The notes below the pieces were generated by a model, which saw only the letters and a list, made by a program, of their open reading frames with translations, ran no database searches and was not told the DNA's origin. A stretch of 64,000 nucleotides of DNA from positions 20,251,147 to 20,315,146 of the forward strand of contig OZ022238.1 of NCBI GenBank assembly GCA_963978895.1, in the 5' to 3' direction. The translations under genes and the position numbers were made by a program. This document shows positions 11,167-20,785 of this stretch, piece after piece. This stretch comes from Erpobdella octoculata (taxonomy: Eukaryota; Annelida; Clitellata; Hirudinida; Erpobdellidae). Positions within the stretch are counted from its first letter, which is position 1, and every line of letters begins with the position of its first letter.

Positions 11167-11939
11167 AAATTAATATTTGGCTTCTACTTCAGAAATAATG
11201 ATATACGTGTTTTACCATTTCTTGAAAATTTGGTTTCCAGGACTTCAAATATGGGGTGGAAAATAGGGTTACTTGGTTTTTAAAATAACTGCTACTCAAA
11301 AACTGTAAATGCTACAAAAGTAAAATTAGTATTTAGTTTCTACTCTAAAAATAATGATATACGTGTTTCACCATTTTTTGAAAATTTGGTTTCCAGGACC
11401 TCAAATGTGAAATGGAAAAAAGGTTATTTGATTTTAAAATAACTGCTCTTCAAAAACTGTAAGTGCTACAGATGTGGAAATTAGTATTTTGAAGTTTTGT
11501 GCCGGTTAAAAGTAGATGAGTTCAGTTTATCACCGGACGGACGGGCCAAGCCGTTATTTTAGGGTCTTCATACGGCCCTGCCCAAACCTTAAATCAAGGT
11601 GGGATGGGCCGAGATTTTTAACCAAGTATATAGACATTTTAGTGATTTTAGGGTGTTCAGACGGGCCGGTTTAAACCTGAAGTCAAGGTGAGACGGGCCG
11701 AAGTTTTTCATCAAGTATATAGAACTTCTAGGTCTCTAAAACCAGGCCGGACCCATATTAGACGGGCCGTGCCGGGCCAGAAATTTCAGTTTTTGAAACG
11801 GGCTGGGCCAAGTTGTCGACGGGCCGAGCCGAGACCTAAAAAATTGATCTGTGCAGTACTCTACTATGTATGCACGGTTCAAATTCTCTAATTTCATGCG
11901 AGCAAAGCCGCTACGGGCACTGCTAGTTGATAAATAAAA

Positions 11940-12204
11940 CTTAAATTAGTTGAAACCTTTAATTCTCAAAACGCCCATAACAACTTATTTAATCAAAAGT
12001 GAGTCTATTGAAAATTGAGACAAGACATAACTTCAAGTACAATAGAAATTTAACTGTGTCTGAAAACGTTGCAAATAACTACATTGAAATCTGTTTGCAA
12101 TATAACAATCCATTTCATATCTCAATAGAAAATAACAAATATAAGCAACTTTCCAACAAGTATACTCGTGTTGTCATCAAGCTCTTACAATAAGTATGTT
12201 AAGC
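11940..12204. other. Short non-coding spacer
   Basis: Contains a 64-aa ORF (11999-12193) of unknown nature whose 3' end, encoding SNKYTRVVIKLLQ, has a homologous stretch at about 13395-13440 across the adjacent repeat. Confidence 0.35.
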
Positions 12205-12460
12205 CAGAGGTGGAGATTGGGGGATGATAACCCCCCCCCCCAAGATTTTGGCCACAACAAAAAAATCTTTATTTGCTCACTCATGATTGAGTATTTAGGT
12301 TAGTTGATGAACGTAGTATTTTTCATACATTTTGAATTATATATACTTATTTATATCATATATCTCTGCGAATATTTTTAAATCTTTTAGTGCTTCCGAT
12401 CCATCCGATCGTATGAACTTTAGTCTCGTGTGTTTATCCTAGCTTGACATGCACTATATA

Positions 12461-12598
<138 letters not shown>

Positions 12599-12612
12599 TT
12601 AACGGAAATAGC

Positions 12613-13104
12613 ATGGGTCCTGTTGATCTTTCAAATGGTCATCTTCTCGATACCTTTTCTAACGCGACTCTTGATGTTTCCGATGAATTCCATGACATCG
12701 GTAACTGCTGCTCTGTTGATCTGTTTCATTCACATGATAATTCTCTTGAGACTGATTCGCCTGATGAGTTTCAGCTTAATCATAAGTGTGATATGTATAA
12801 AACAAACAGTCCTGACGTTTTGGACGCATGCTCTTTTTTGCAATATTTCGATACAACGCAAGATCCGTCATCTAAAGATACTTTAGAAAATATCCTCACA
12901 GAAAGTCCTTGTTCTTTCACGACCGTTGTTGATGACTTGGATCAACCTGTTAGTCCTGATGATACCGCGCGCACCTGTGTCGAAGAAGAATGTCCGATTC
13001 CTTCCTCCATTTACTTTCAAACGAGAACATCACTGTTCGACGAAAGCGGAGATATTCTTGATTTTATTTATTTAAATATCTTATGTAATTTCAACTTAAT
13101 TTAA
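12613..13104 (+). CDS. Hypothetical acidic protein, 163 aa
   Basis: An ORF from ATG to stop with normal-looking codon use and little low complexity, lying between two microsatellites. It is acidic and rich in Asp, Ser and Pro (DLSNGHLLDTFSNATLDVSD; SPCSFTTVVDDLDQPVSPDD). I see no zinc finger, membrane segment or catalytic motif. Its base composition is far less AT-biased than the flanks, which argues for real or recent coding origin. It may be an exon captured by, or belonging to, the surrounding transposon. Function unknown. Confidence 0.35.
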   Translation: MGPVDLSNGHLLDTFSNATLDVSDEFHDIGNCCSVDLFHSHDNSLETDSPDEFQLNHKCDMYKTNSPDVLDACSFLQYFDTTQDPSSKDTLENILTESPCSFTTVVDDLDQPVSPDDTARTCVEEECPIPSSIYFQTRTSLFDESGDILDFIYLNILCNFNLI

Positions 13105-13127
13105 TCATTTATTATCATAATACTTGC

Positions 13128-13308
<181 letters not shown>

Positions 13309-13389
13309 TTTGTTTGAATTTTAAGATTCTATAGGTTAAATTTAAAAAATCTTCGCCTTTCCCAAGGTTTTGCTGAATCACCGCCTCTG

Positions 13390-13860
13390 TAACTTACAAC
13401 AAGTATACACTTGTCACCAAATTATTGAAATTAAAACAATAGATCAAGTAAAAATTAAACTAGGAAATAAATTACAGGAAATCTTAAAATCAAAGCAAAT
13501 TCAAAGTAAATCTCAAATCAAATGATACGGGCAGAATTTAAGGTTGCACCTGTTTATATAACCCGGTTCATGAATAAAAAAAGTTAAAAATATTCATAAT
13601 CAACAAATCCAATTGCCATAAACTCTATAATACACATGTATATATAAGATTTTATGCATAGCACCAATAAGTTTTTTGTCCCAAGAAAAGAAACGGGAGC
13701 AAGAGAAAAGAACGATAGAAAAACTTTTAAAAACCCCGGGTATTGTACACTCGATTGGTCTTCGAGATTGATTTTTTTAAATTGTCATAATTTTGTACAT
13801 TAAACTTTTAATAAAAAAACCGAAATAATTTACAACGCAAAACAACGTTTGCTGGGTGAG
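13390..13860. other. Non-coding spacer with Helitron 3' fragment
   Basis: Around 13690-13745 the sequence (AAACGGGAGCAAGAGAAAAG, then AACTTTTAAAAACCCCGGG) is a decayed copy of the Helitron 3' region seen intact near 17.1 kb and 62.1 kb. Confidence 0.45.
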
Positions 13861-13948
<88 letters not shown>

Positions 13949-14224
13949 ACATGTCCTGACTGACTGACTGACTGATAATCAACGCCGAGCTCAAACGCCT
14001 CATCCTAGGAACGTGAAATTGGGAACCTATATTACTTTTATAGCGTAAACATCCGCTAAGAAAGGATTTTTGAAAATTTTGCTCCTGAGGGGAAAAAACT
14101 GGAAAACAAACTTTTTTCTAAAACAATGTATATCTCGAAAACCAAAATTGAGGAGATTTTGAAATTTGGTATATAAATTCTTTTTGAAAAATAAAAAGAT
14201 ATGTGTTTCACCATTTTTTAAAAA

Positions 14225-14950
14225 TTCGGTTTCCCGGACCTCAAATGTGGGTTGGAAAATTGGGTTATTTGGTTTTTAAAGTAGCTTCTACTCAAAAACT
14301 GTTAATGCTACAGGAGTAAAAATTAGTATTTAGTTTCTACTCCAAAAATAATGAAATACGTGTTTTAGCATTTTTTGAAAAATTGGTTTCCAGGACTTCA
14401 AATGTGGGGTGGAAAATAGGGCTAATTGTCTTTTATAATAACTGCTACTCAAAAACAGTAAATACCACAGATGTAAAAATTATTATTTAGTTTCTTTTCT
14501 AAAAATAAAGATATACGTGTTTCACCATTTTTTACAAATTTGGTTTTCCGGACCTCATATGTGGGTTGGACAATAGGATTACTTGGTTTTTAAAGTAGCT
14601 GCTACTCAAAAACTGTGAATGTTACAAAAGTAAAAATTAGTATTAAAAATAATGATATACGTATTTCACCATTTTTTGAAAATTAGGTTTCCAGGACTAC
14701 AAATATGGGGTGGAAAATAGGGTTATTTGGTTTTTAAAATAACAGCTACTCAACAACTGTAATTGCTACAGATGTAAAAATTAATACTTAAAAATCTTCT
14801 CAAAAAAAAAAAGATATACGTGTTTCACCATTTTTTAAAACTTTGAATTCCATTACTTCAAATGGGGGGTCAAAATAAGGGTTATTTGATTTTAAAATAA
14901 CTGCTACTCAACAACTGCAAACATTACAGATGTAAAACTTAGTATTTTGA
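14225..14950. repeat. ~150-bp tandem repeats of Helitron interior
   Basis: Repeated blocks start TTTGGTTTCC(A/C)(G)GAC and contain GGTGGAAAATAGGGTTATTT, CTGCTACTCAAAAACTG and GATATACGTGTTTCACCATT. The same unit occurs at 10.2-11.5 kb, 17.35-17.64 kb and, reversed, at 48.5-48.7 kb. Confidence 0.8.
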
Positions 14951-14989
14951 GGTTTTGTGCCGGTTAAAAGTAGCTGAGTTTCTTCCATG

Positions 14990-15495
14990 GGCCACGTCGA
15001 ACTTATTTTGTAATCCTTTGTGTTAACGAGCCAATCGGAGCGCGTTTGTTTCCCGCAATTAATAGGGGTGTATATTTTTTAATATATTGAGAAATCTACC
15101 GAATAATTAATTAAATAAATCCCCTGGATTATAGTTTATATATATGTTTATAAGTTGTGAAAATCTGATGTCTTCGCGATCGAGATTTAAGGAGCTAATA
15201 ATATGTTTTGTATTTGTTTATATCGGTTTATCAATTTATTAATATTTCGTGGTTTGAAAGCCTTATATAAGGGAGAGCCTCTTCCTCGTCTTTCTCTCTC
15301 TTTCGATAGAAACTCTTGCTGTTCGTTTTTGTGTGTAAGGCTACGTTTGCTTGTATATTTGTAGGAGGGAAAGTCCTACGTGACTGTTTCCACGCGATTG
15401 TTTCTCTAATCGATTAGTTTAAACACTAACCTGCTTGCTTTTTATAAGTTAATAAATTTCGTTCTCAAAATCTTCAAAGTTAGTGTAAATTGGCG
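14990..15495 (+). mobile_element. Possible solo LTR inside Helitron
   Basis: This insert has promoter-like features: a TATATAAGGG box near 15266 and an AATAAA-type signal near 15452, followed by GTGTAAATTGGCGGC, in which TTGGCGGC could be primer-site-like. It interrupts the Helitron consensus. No duplication or second LTR is seen. Confidence 0.35.
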
Positions 15496-15800
15496 GCACG
15501 CTACTGACAGGGCCGAGGTTTTTTACTAAGCATATAGACATTTTAGTGATTTTCGGGTTTTCAGAGGGGCCGGGCCAAACCTGAAGTCATTGTGGGACGG
15601 GCCGAAGTTTTTCTTCAAGTATATAGAATTTCTAGGCCTGTAAAAACGGGCCAGGCCCAAATTAGACGGATTGTGCCGGGCCAGGAATTTTGGTTTTGAA
15701 ACGGGCTGGGCCAAGTTGTCGACGGGCCGAGCCGACACCTATGGATGCACGGTTCAAATTATCTAATTTCATGCGAGCGAAGCCGCTACGGGCACTGATA

Positions 15801-15802
<2 letters not shown>

Positions 15803-15887
<85 letters not shown>
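15803..15887. repeat. (TA)n microsatellite
   Basis: A pure TA run between the 3' end of one Helitron and the 5' part of the next. Confidence 0.95.
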
Positions 15888-15892
<5 letters not shown>

Positions 15893-16166
15893 AAAATGAA
15901 TGTTTGTATATATGTATTTATGTATGTTAATGTCCTTTATGCATTGCTACACCATTCATCCGATCGTAATGAAATTTTCACACAACCTTGAGAGTCAATG
16001 AAAATCAAAAAGAAAAAAAAAATTTTTGAAATCCGTCACAAAATGAGCGGAGCGGAGCGGGTGAGCGAGCGGGAACTATATATATATGTATGTGCGTATG
16101 TATGTGTGTATGTATGTATGTGTATGTGCATGTATGTGTGTCTGTGTGTGTGTGTTTATGTATGTA

Positions 16167-16554
16167 CTAGCAGAGATACCCGGCGTTGCCCAGGTTTTTT
16201 AGAGGTTTTTCTAATGTTTGTCTCTTTCTCTCCCGTTTCCTTTCCCACCTGTTTTCCCACTCCTGTTAGCTTTTCCGTTTTCGGTCGTTTTCCCACTGCC
16301 GGTCGCTTTCCCGCTCCCGGTCGCTTTCCCGCTCCCGGTCGCTTTCCCGCTCCCGGTCGCTTTCCCGCTCCCGGTCGCTTTCCCGCTCCCGGTCGTTTTC
16401 CCGTCCCGGTCGCTGCCCCGTTCCCGCTCACGTTTGCTCTCCCATTCCCGCTCACGCTTGCTTTTCTGTTCCCGCTCGCTGTCCGTTCCGGGTGCTTTCC
16501 CGTTTCTATAATAGACAAACTAACCCACAAACATTCATATATATATATATATAG
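16167..16554 (-). mobile_element. Nested non-autonomous Helitron, minus strand, 388 bp
   Basis: Read on the minus strand it ends CCTGGGCAACGCCGGGTATC, TCTG, CTAG with host T beyond (position 16166 on plus is A). Its 5' end is the TATATATATATA run at 16537-16554 with host A beyond (plus T at 16555). The insertion is therefore between A and T, as for Helitrons. The interior contains seven or so CGCTCCCGGTCGCTTTCC-type units, the reverse complement of the minisatellite in the enclosing element. Confidence 0.75.
16280..16400 (-). repeat. 18-bp minisatellite, inverted relative to 16.7 kb array
   Basis: Repeated CCGGTCGCTTTCCCGCTC. The long Arg/Pro-rich ORFs on both strands here derive from the repeat. 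Confidence 0.85.
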
Positions 16555-16699
16555 TCTTAGCAAATCTATTTTGCGTTTTATAGGCTAACAGAAGTTATGA
16601 AAGAATGTAAAAGAGAAAATGAGCGGGAACGGAAACGGGAACGGGAGAGCTACCGTGACCGGGAATGGGAGAGCAAGCATGACCGGGAACGGGAGAGCA

Positions 16700-16920
16700 A
16701 GCGTGAGCGGGAACGGGAAAGCGACCGGAAACGGGAAAGCGACCGGGAACGGGAAAGCGACCGGGAACGGGAAAGCGACCGGGAACGGGAAAGCGACCGG
16801 GAACGGGAAAGCGACCGGGAACGGGAAAGCGACCGGGAACGGGAAAGCGACCGGGAACGCGGAAAGCGACCGGGAACGCGGAAAGCGACCGGGAACGCGG
16901 AAAGCGACTGGAATCGGGAG
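16700..16920 (+). repeat. 18-bp minisatellite
   Basis: About nine units of GGGAACGGGAAAGCGACC, the last three with one extra base (CGCGG). It lies about 300 bp from its inverted counterpart at 16280-16400. Confidence 0.85.
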
Positions 16921-17130
16921 AGCAAGCTTGGAAGGAAACGCGAGCAAGAGAGAAAATCGATAACAGAACTTCTGAGCGGGAAAGCGACCGGGAGCTGGAA
17001 AACGACCGAGAGCGGAAAAGCGACCGGGAACGCTACGAAAACGGGAAAGTGGAGAAGGGAACGGGAGCGAGAGAGACAAACATTAGAAAAACCTCTAAAA
17101 ACCCCGGGCAACGCCGGGTAACCCCGCTAG

Positions 17131-17735
17131 TATATATATAAAAGAACATGTCCTGACTGACTGACTGATAATCAACGCCGAGCTCAAACGCATCATCCTA
17201 GGAACGTGAAATTTGGAACTTATATTACTTTTATAGCGTAAACATCCGCTAAGAAAGGATTTTTGAAAATTTTGCTTCTGAAGGGAAAAAACTGGAAAAC
17301 AAACTTTTTTCTAAAACAATGTATATCTCGAAAACCAAAAATGAGGAGATTTTGAAAAATAAAAAGATACGTGTTTTACCATTTTTTGAAAATTCGGTTT
17401 CCGGACCTCAAATGTGGGTTGGAAAATTGGGTTATTTGGTTTTTAAAGTAGCTTCTACTCAAAAACTGTTAATGCTACAGGAGTAAAAATTAGTATTTAG
17501 TTTCTACTCCAAAAATAATGAAATACGTGTTTTAACATTTTTTAAAAATTTGGTTTCCAGGATTTCAAATAGGGGGTGGAAAATAGGGCTAATCGTCTTT
17601 TATAGTAACTGCTACTCAAAAACAGTAAATACCACAGATATTATTATACAGACTGATAATCAACGCCGAGCTCAAACGCCTCATCCTAGGAACGTGAAAT
17701 TTGGAACTTATATTACTTTTATTGCGTAAATAGGC
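17131..17735 (+). mobile_element. Truncated Helitron copy abutting the preceding one
   Basis: It begins exactly after the CTAG of the preceding element with TATATATATAAAAGAACATG and the CTGACTGACTG block, and runs through two internal repeats to about 17640. A second partial copy of the 5' block (ATCAACGCCGAGCTCAAACG) follows at 17655-17735. No 3' end is present. Confidence 0.65.
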
Positions 17736-19171
17736 AGAGTTTCAATAGTGTGACTAAACTAAAAAAAACAATATTGAAATGTTTCTATGCCAATGTAAGA
17801 AGTATAGTAAGCAAAGAAAAAAGATGTGCATTGGAAGTTTATGTGGAATTAGAAAAACCTGACATTATTGGTATAACAGAATCATGGGCAAAGGAAGATG
17901 TATTAAATATTGAACTAACAATTAATGGGTACACTATGTTTAGGAAAGACAGACAAAATCAAAATAATAAGGGGCATGGTGCAGGTGGTATAATTTTATA
18001 TATGTTAAAAATGAAATAAAAGCAGTGGAAAGAAAAGATATATCAAGCGATTAGTTTAAAGAAAGTCTCTGGTGTGATATACAGCATGGAGCATAAAACA
18101 GTTTACTAATAGGTGTTTGCTACAGACCCGCAAATGTAGATGAAAGTGTGGATATTGGTTTGTGTGAATTATTGGGTAGGGTTAGCCAGGAATCTGTATT
18201 GATAATGGGAGATTTTAATTATCATATAAACTGGATAAACATGGAAGGATAAAGACATCAAGATAATAAATTCTTGGATTGTATTAATGGGGAATTTTTA
18301 CATCAACATGTCATGAACCCAACAAGAAACAAAAATATATTATATTAGGTAATAACTTCAGATGAGAACATTGTAGAGAACATCTCTGTAGGAGAGCCTT
18401 TTCATTCTAGTGACCACCAAATTGTAAGATTTGAAATTATATTGCAGGATTGTAACATGAAAATAAATTCTCATATTAGCTATAATTTTTTTAAAGCAAA
18501 TTATAAAAAAGTAAGAAGCAAAATAAGAGACATGAATATAATGAGAAAAATTGAATCGGTGGATGTAAATGACAGCTGGATGTTATTCAAAAAGAGCATG
18601 GAGGAGGTCATTCAAGAAATAATACCCATTAAGAAAACATTTATCAGGAAACAGTCATGGGTAACAAAGGAAGTTTTAAAAAAGAAGAGCAAAAATTAAA
18701 GCATGGAAAAGGTTCCAAACACTTCGAAATGAAAATGAAATTGCAGCTGCAAGTAATAATGAGACAGGCAAAGAAATAATACTGCAACAATTGCGCGACA
18801 AATATGTCAAGAAAAGAAACGAGACAAAAAAAATCATTAAAATGGCCGTAATTGATTATGAGAAAAAGCTGACGGATAATATAAAAAATAACAGCAAAAG
18901 TTTCTATGCGTATGTTCGAAGTAAGCAAAAACGAAAAAACCTAGTGGGGCCGTTAAAAAATGAGTTAGGCGAAGTGGTTGAAAACGATGAAGAGGTAGCT
19001 GAAATGTTAAATAATTATTTTTGTACGGTTTTTACTGAAGAAGACATAGAAAACATTCCGGAACCTGTAAACATGTTAAAGGAAAAAATAGACGAGAAAA
19101 TGACTGATGTGGTTATCACAAAAGAGAACGTTGAAAGACACTTGAAGGACCTAAAAACAGATAAAAGTCCG
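17736..19171 (+). mobile_element. CR1-like LINE, 5' part (endonuclease region), interrupted by LTR element
   Basis: This portion encodes, in several broken frames, an apurinic-type endonuclease followed by the region leading into the reverse transcriptase. It stops at the GTCCG target duplication (19167-19171), where the Gypsy element is inserted; the LINE continues at 23715. Confidence 0.85.
17750..19166 (+). pseudogene. LINE ORF2 endonuclease and linker (disrupted)
   Basis: Recognisable pieces in order: FYANVRSIVSKEKRCALEVY and KPDIIGITESW (endonuclease, with the catalytic Glu of ITE), a stop near 18017, then GVCYRPAN, SVLIMGDFNYHINW and SSDHQIVRFEI (the GDFN and SDH motifs of the endonuclease) in about 18113-18440, then a long basic linker (18442-18697 and 18791-19166) ending LKTDKSP. 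Several stops and shifts break the frame, so the copy is dead. The LKTDKSP end is where CR1-type reverse transcriptases begin, and the next residues resume at 23720. Confidence 0.8.
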
Positions 19172-19427
19172 TGTAATATTGTTACATATTATATTGTTAA
19201 ATATTATATATTAATATTTATATTAATTAGATTTGTCTATGTTTATTATTATCAGCGTATTTCTTATCTTTGGTTGTACAGCTGATTAGCATGGCTGTGG
19301 TAATCAAGATCATTCAACACACAGTCTGGTCTCGTGTCAAGTACTCATTCCTGTTCTGATTATTTTAGTATTGTTAGTATATCGTTGTCAGCGGACTTTG
19401 TTTGTCTAATAAACTCGAAACACGACA
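19172..19427 (+). repeat. 5' LTR
   Basis: Begins TGTAATATTG and ends CACGACA. An AATAAA signal lies at about 19409 in TCTAATAAACTCG, near the 3' end of the LTR. The final A is also the first base of the Gag ATG. Confidence 0.93.
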
Positions 19428-20785
19428 TGGCGCAGTCTACAGGGGTTAAAGATGAATTGTTTGACACGCTGCAGAAATTCATTTCTCGTCAACAAAACGT
19501 GGCATCTACCTTCAGCATTAGGCAACCGCCTCCGCTCGACATCAGCTCTTCAAACCTTGCTGAGGAATGGAGACGCTGGCGATGTGGGTATACAACATAC
19601 TTTCAACTTTGCGACGGCAACCAGTTACCAGAGCACCGACAAGTGGCTCTTCTGTTAAGTGCCCTTGGAGAAGCTGCCAATTCCATGTATTATGACATGG
19701 ATTGGGAAAGAGAGGAGGACAAACTAAAGCACGACGTCGTTCTTCAAAGATTTGAACAGAGGTGCTCGCCAAAACGACATCTGTTGACTGAAAGATTCAT
19801 TTTTTACCATATCACACGAAACTCTGAAGAATCTTCAATCGAATTTCTGGAGCGCTTGAAAATTGCTTCTAGAAACTGTGAATTCAAGGACCCAGAGGAG
19901 ATGATCAGAGATAAGTTCGTTTTCACTCATCCAGATAAAGTCACCAAAATGAGAATAATGGGAGAAGTTGACATTTCATTAGATAATGTTGCTAAAATTG
20001 CCAGCACAATGGAAACACTCCAATCAAATTTTAAATCGATTGAAAAAGACAACACATACGAAGTAAATAGTATGGAGTTTTCTAAAAATTCACAAAAAGT
20101 TTTTCAGAAAAAGTGCAATAATTGTGGCCAAATTCACAAATCAACTTGTCCAGCCAGAGGGAAGACTTGTCACAATTGCAAGAAGAAGAACCACTTCGCA
20201 AGTGTGTGTCGGTCTCCAAAGGAAGCAAATTTTGTTGAAACTGAAACTGAGAAGGTTATTGAAATTAATTCTTTTGATTCTGTTAATAAATCTCTCAAAT
20301 GGTCGTGTGTGTTTAGTGTTGTTAATGGACCACCAATAGAGTTCAAATTGGACACAGGTGCAGATGTAAATACCATTAGTCACATAGAACTTAAGAAATT
20401 GAAGCATTTTAGTCTAAGAAAGACATCTGTTGTTTTGAAACCTTATGGGGTTTACAAATATTTAAAGCCATTGGGAGTTGTTGAACTGAATTTATTGCAT
20501 CCATGCAACAATCAGTTACTTCAAGGTGATTTCTATGTTGTGAATGGCAAATCAGAACCTCTCCTAGGTAAACATTTTTGTGGAAAGTACAAATTAGTAA
20601 CTCTGAACATACCAGAAAGAAAATTGTCTCAGAATTTGTTCCAGACTGACATCCATCAACTTCATGAGGAAACGGTTGCCAAACAGGTTTCTCACCTAAC
20701 TTTTCTGAAACTCAAATTTATAATAAATACTCTGAAGTTTTTGAAGGCTTGGGAAAAGTTCCATTTGAATATAGCATCAAATTAA
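19427..20785 (+). CDS. Gag-protease polyprotein of Gypsy element
   Basis: 452 aa from the ATG that overlaps the last LTR base; I prefer it to the in-LTR start about 31 codons upstream because it is the first ATG available to a genomic RNA past the LTR. Residues 1-220 are a capsid-like region (EEWRRWRCGYTTYFQLC; LLLSALGEAANSMYYD). Residues ~231-263 hold two zinc knuckles: CNNCGQIHKSTC and the classical CHNCKKKNHFASVC (C-x2-C-x4-H-x4-C). Residues ~307-315 are the aspartic protease active site LDTGADVNT. The C-terminal ~30 residues after the frame overlap (20700 onward) are probably not native. Pol follows in the -1 frame. Confidence 0.88.
   Translation: MAQSTGVKDELFDTLQKFISRQQNVASTFSIRQPPPLDISSSNLAEEWRRWRCGYTTYFQLCDGNQLPEHRQVALLLSALGEAANSMYYDMDWEREEDKLKHDVVLQRFEQRCSPKRHLLTERFIFYHITRNSEESSIEFLERLKIASRNCEFKDPEEMIRDKFVFTHPDKVTKMRIMGEVDISLDNVAKIASTMETLQSNFKSIEKDNTYEVNSMEFSKNSQKVFQKKCNNCGQIHKSTCPARGKTCHNCKKKNHFASVCRSPKEANFVETETEKVIEINSFDSVNKSLKWSCVFSVVNGPPIEFKLDTGADVNTISHIELKKLKHFSLRKTSVVLKPYGVYKYLKPLGVVELNLLHPCNNQLLQGDFYVVNGKSEPLLGKHFCGKYKLVTLNIPERKLSQNLFQTDIHQLHEETVAKQVSHLTFLKLKFIINTLKFLKAWEKFHLNIASN
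19428..19445 (+). promoter_or_regulatory. Primer-binding site (tRNA-Ser-like)
   Basis: TGGCGCAGTCTACAGGGG lies directly after the LTR. From memory, serine tRNAs ending ...CGACTGCG-CCA would pair with TGGCGCAGTCGGCAGG, which differs at two positions in the first 16. It overlaps Gag codons 1-6. Confidence 0.6.

Larger units (their letters stand above)
10085..11926 (+). mobile_element. Non-autonomous Helitron (subfamily with GCCGCTACGGGC 3' end), mosaic
   Basis: The 3' end on the plus strand is a hairpin-like AGCCGCTACGGGCACTG followed by CTAG at 11923-11926 and host T, the CTRR|T signature of Helitrons. The interior has several ~150-bp repeats containing TTTGGTTTCCAGGAC and ACTGCTACTCAAAAACTGTA. 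The left part (about 10090-10180) is in the opposite orientation to its relative at about 61990-62080 and belongs to the other Helitron subfamily, so the element is mosaic. A LINE fragment is inserted at about 10508-11166. The 5' terminus is not clear. Confidence 0.6.
13861..15801 (+). mobile_element. Non-autonomous Helitron with ~150-bp internal repeats
   Basis: It starts with a TA run expanded from the Helitron 5' TATATATA, then AAAAGAACATGTCCTGACTG and ATCAACGCCGAGCTCAAACG, the same 5' block as at 17131 and (reverse) 48.9 kb. It ends with GCGAGCGAAGCCGCTACGGG, CACTG and ATAG (a variant of CTAG), then T, at 15801. The interior has about five ~150-bp repeats (14225-14950) and what looks like an inserted LTR at about 14990-15495. 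Confidence 0.7.
15802..17130 (+). mobile_element. Non-autonomous Helitron (CCCGGGCAACGCCGGG 3' end) with nested copy
   Basis: The 3' end is the perfect hairpin CCCGGGCAACGCCGGG, then TAACCCCG and CTAG ending at 17130, followed by T. The left side begins in a (TA)n run and continues AAAAATGAATGTTTGTATAT, another Helitron-type 5' sequence. A minus-strand copy of the same family is nested at 16167-16554. The segment 16620-17050 is an 18-bp minisatellite of GGGAACGGGAAAGCGACC type. Confidence 0.65.

Noticed and set aside
16597..17121. Arg/Glu/Ser-rich ORFs on both strands (up to 174 aa)
   Set aside because: All derive from the 18-bp Helitron minisatellite; an 18-bp unit stays open in several frames.
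20749..20751. TTG as the Pol start
   Set aside because: The frame is open further upstream to 20668 and the conserved RT linker begins before this codon; Pol is expected as a frameshift product of Gag.
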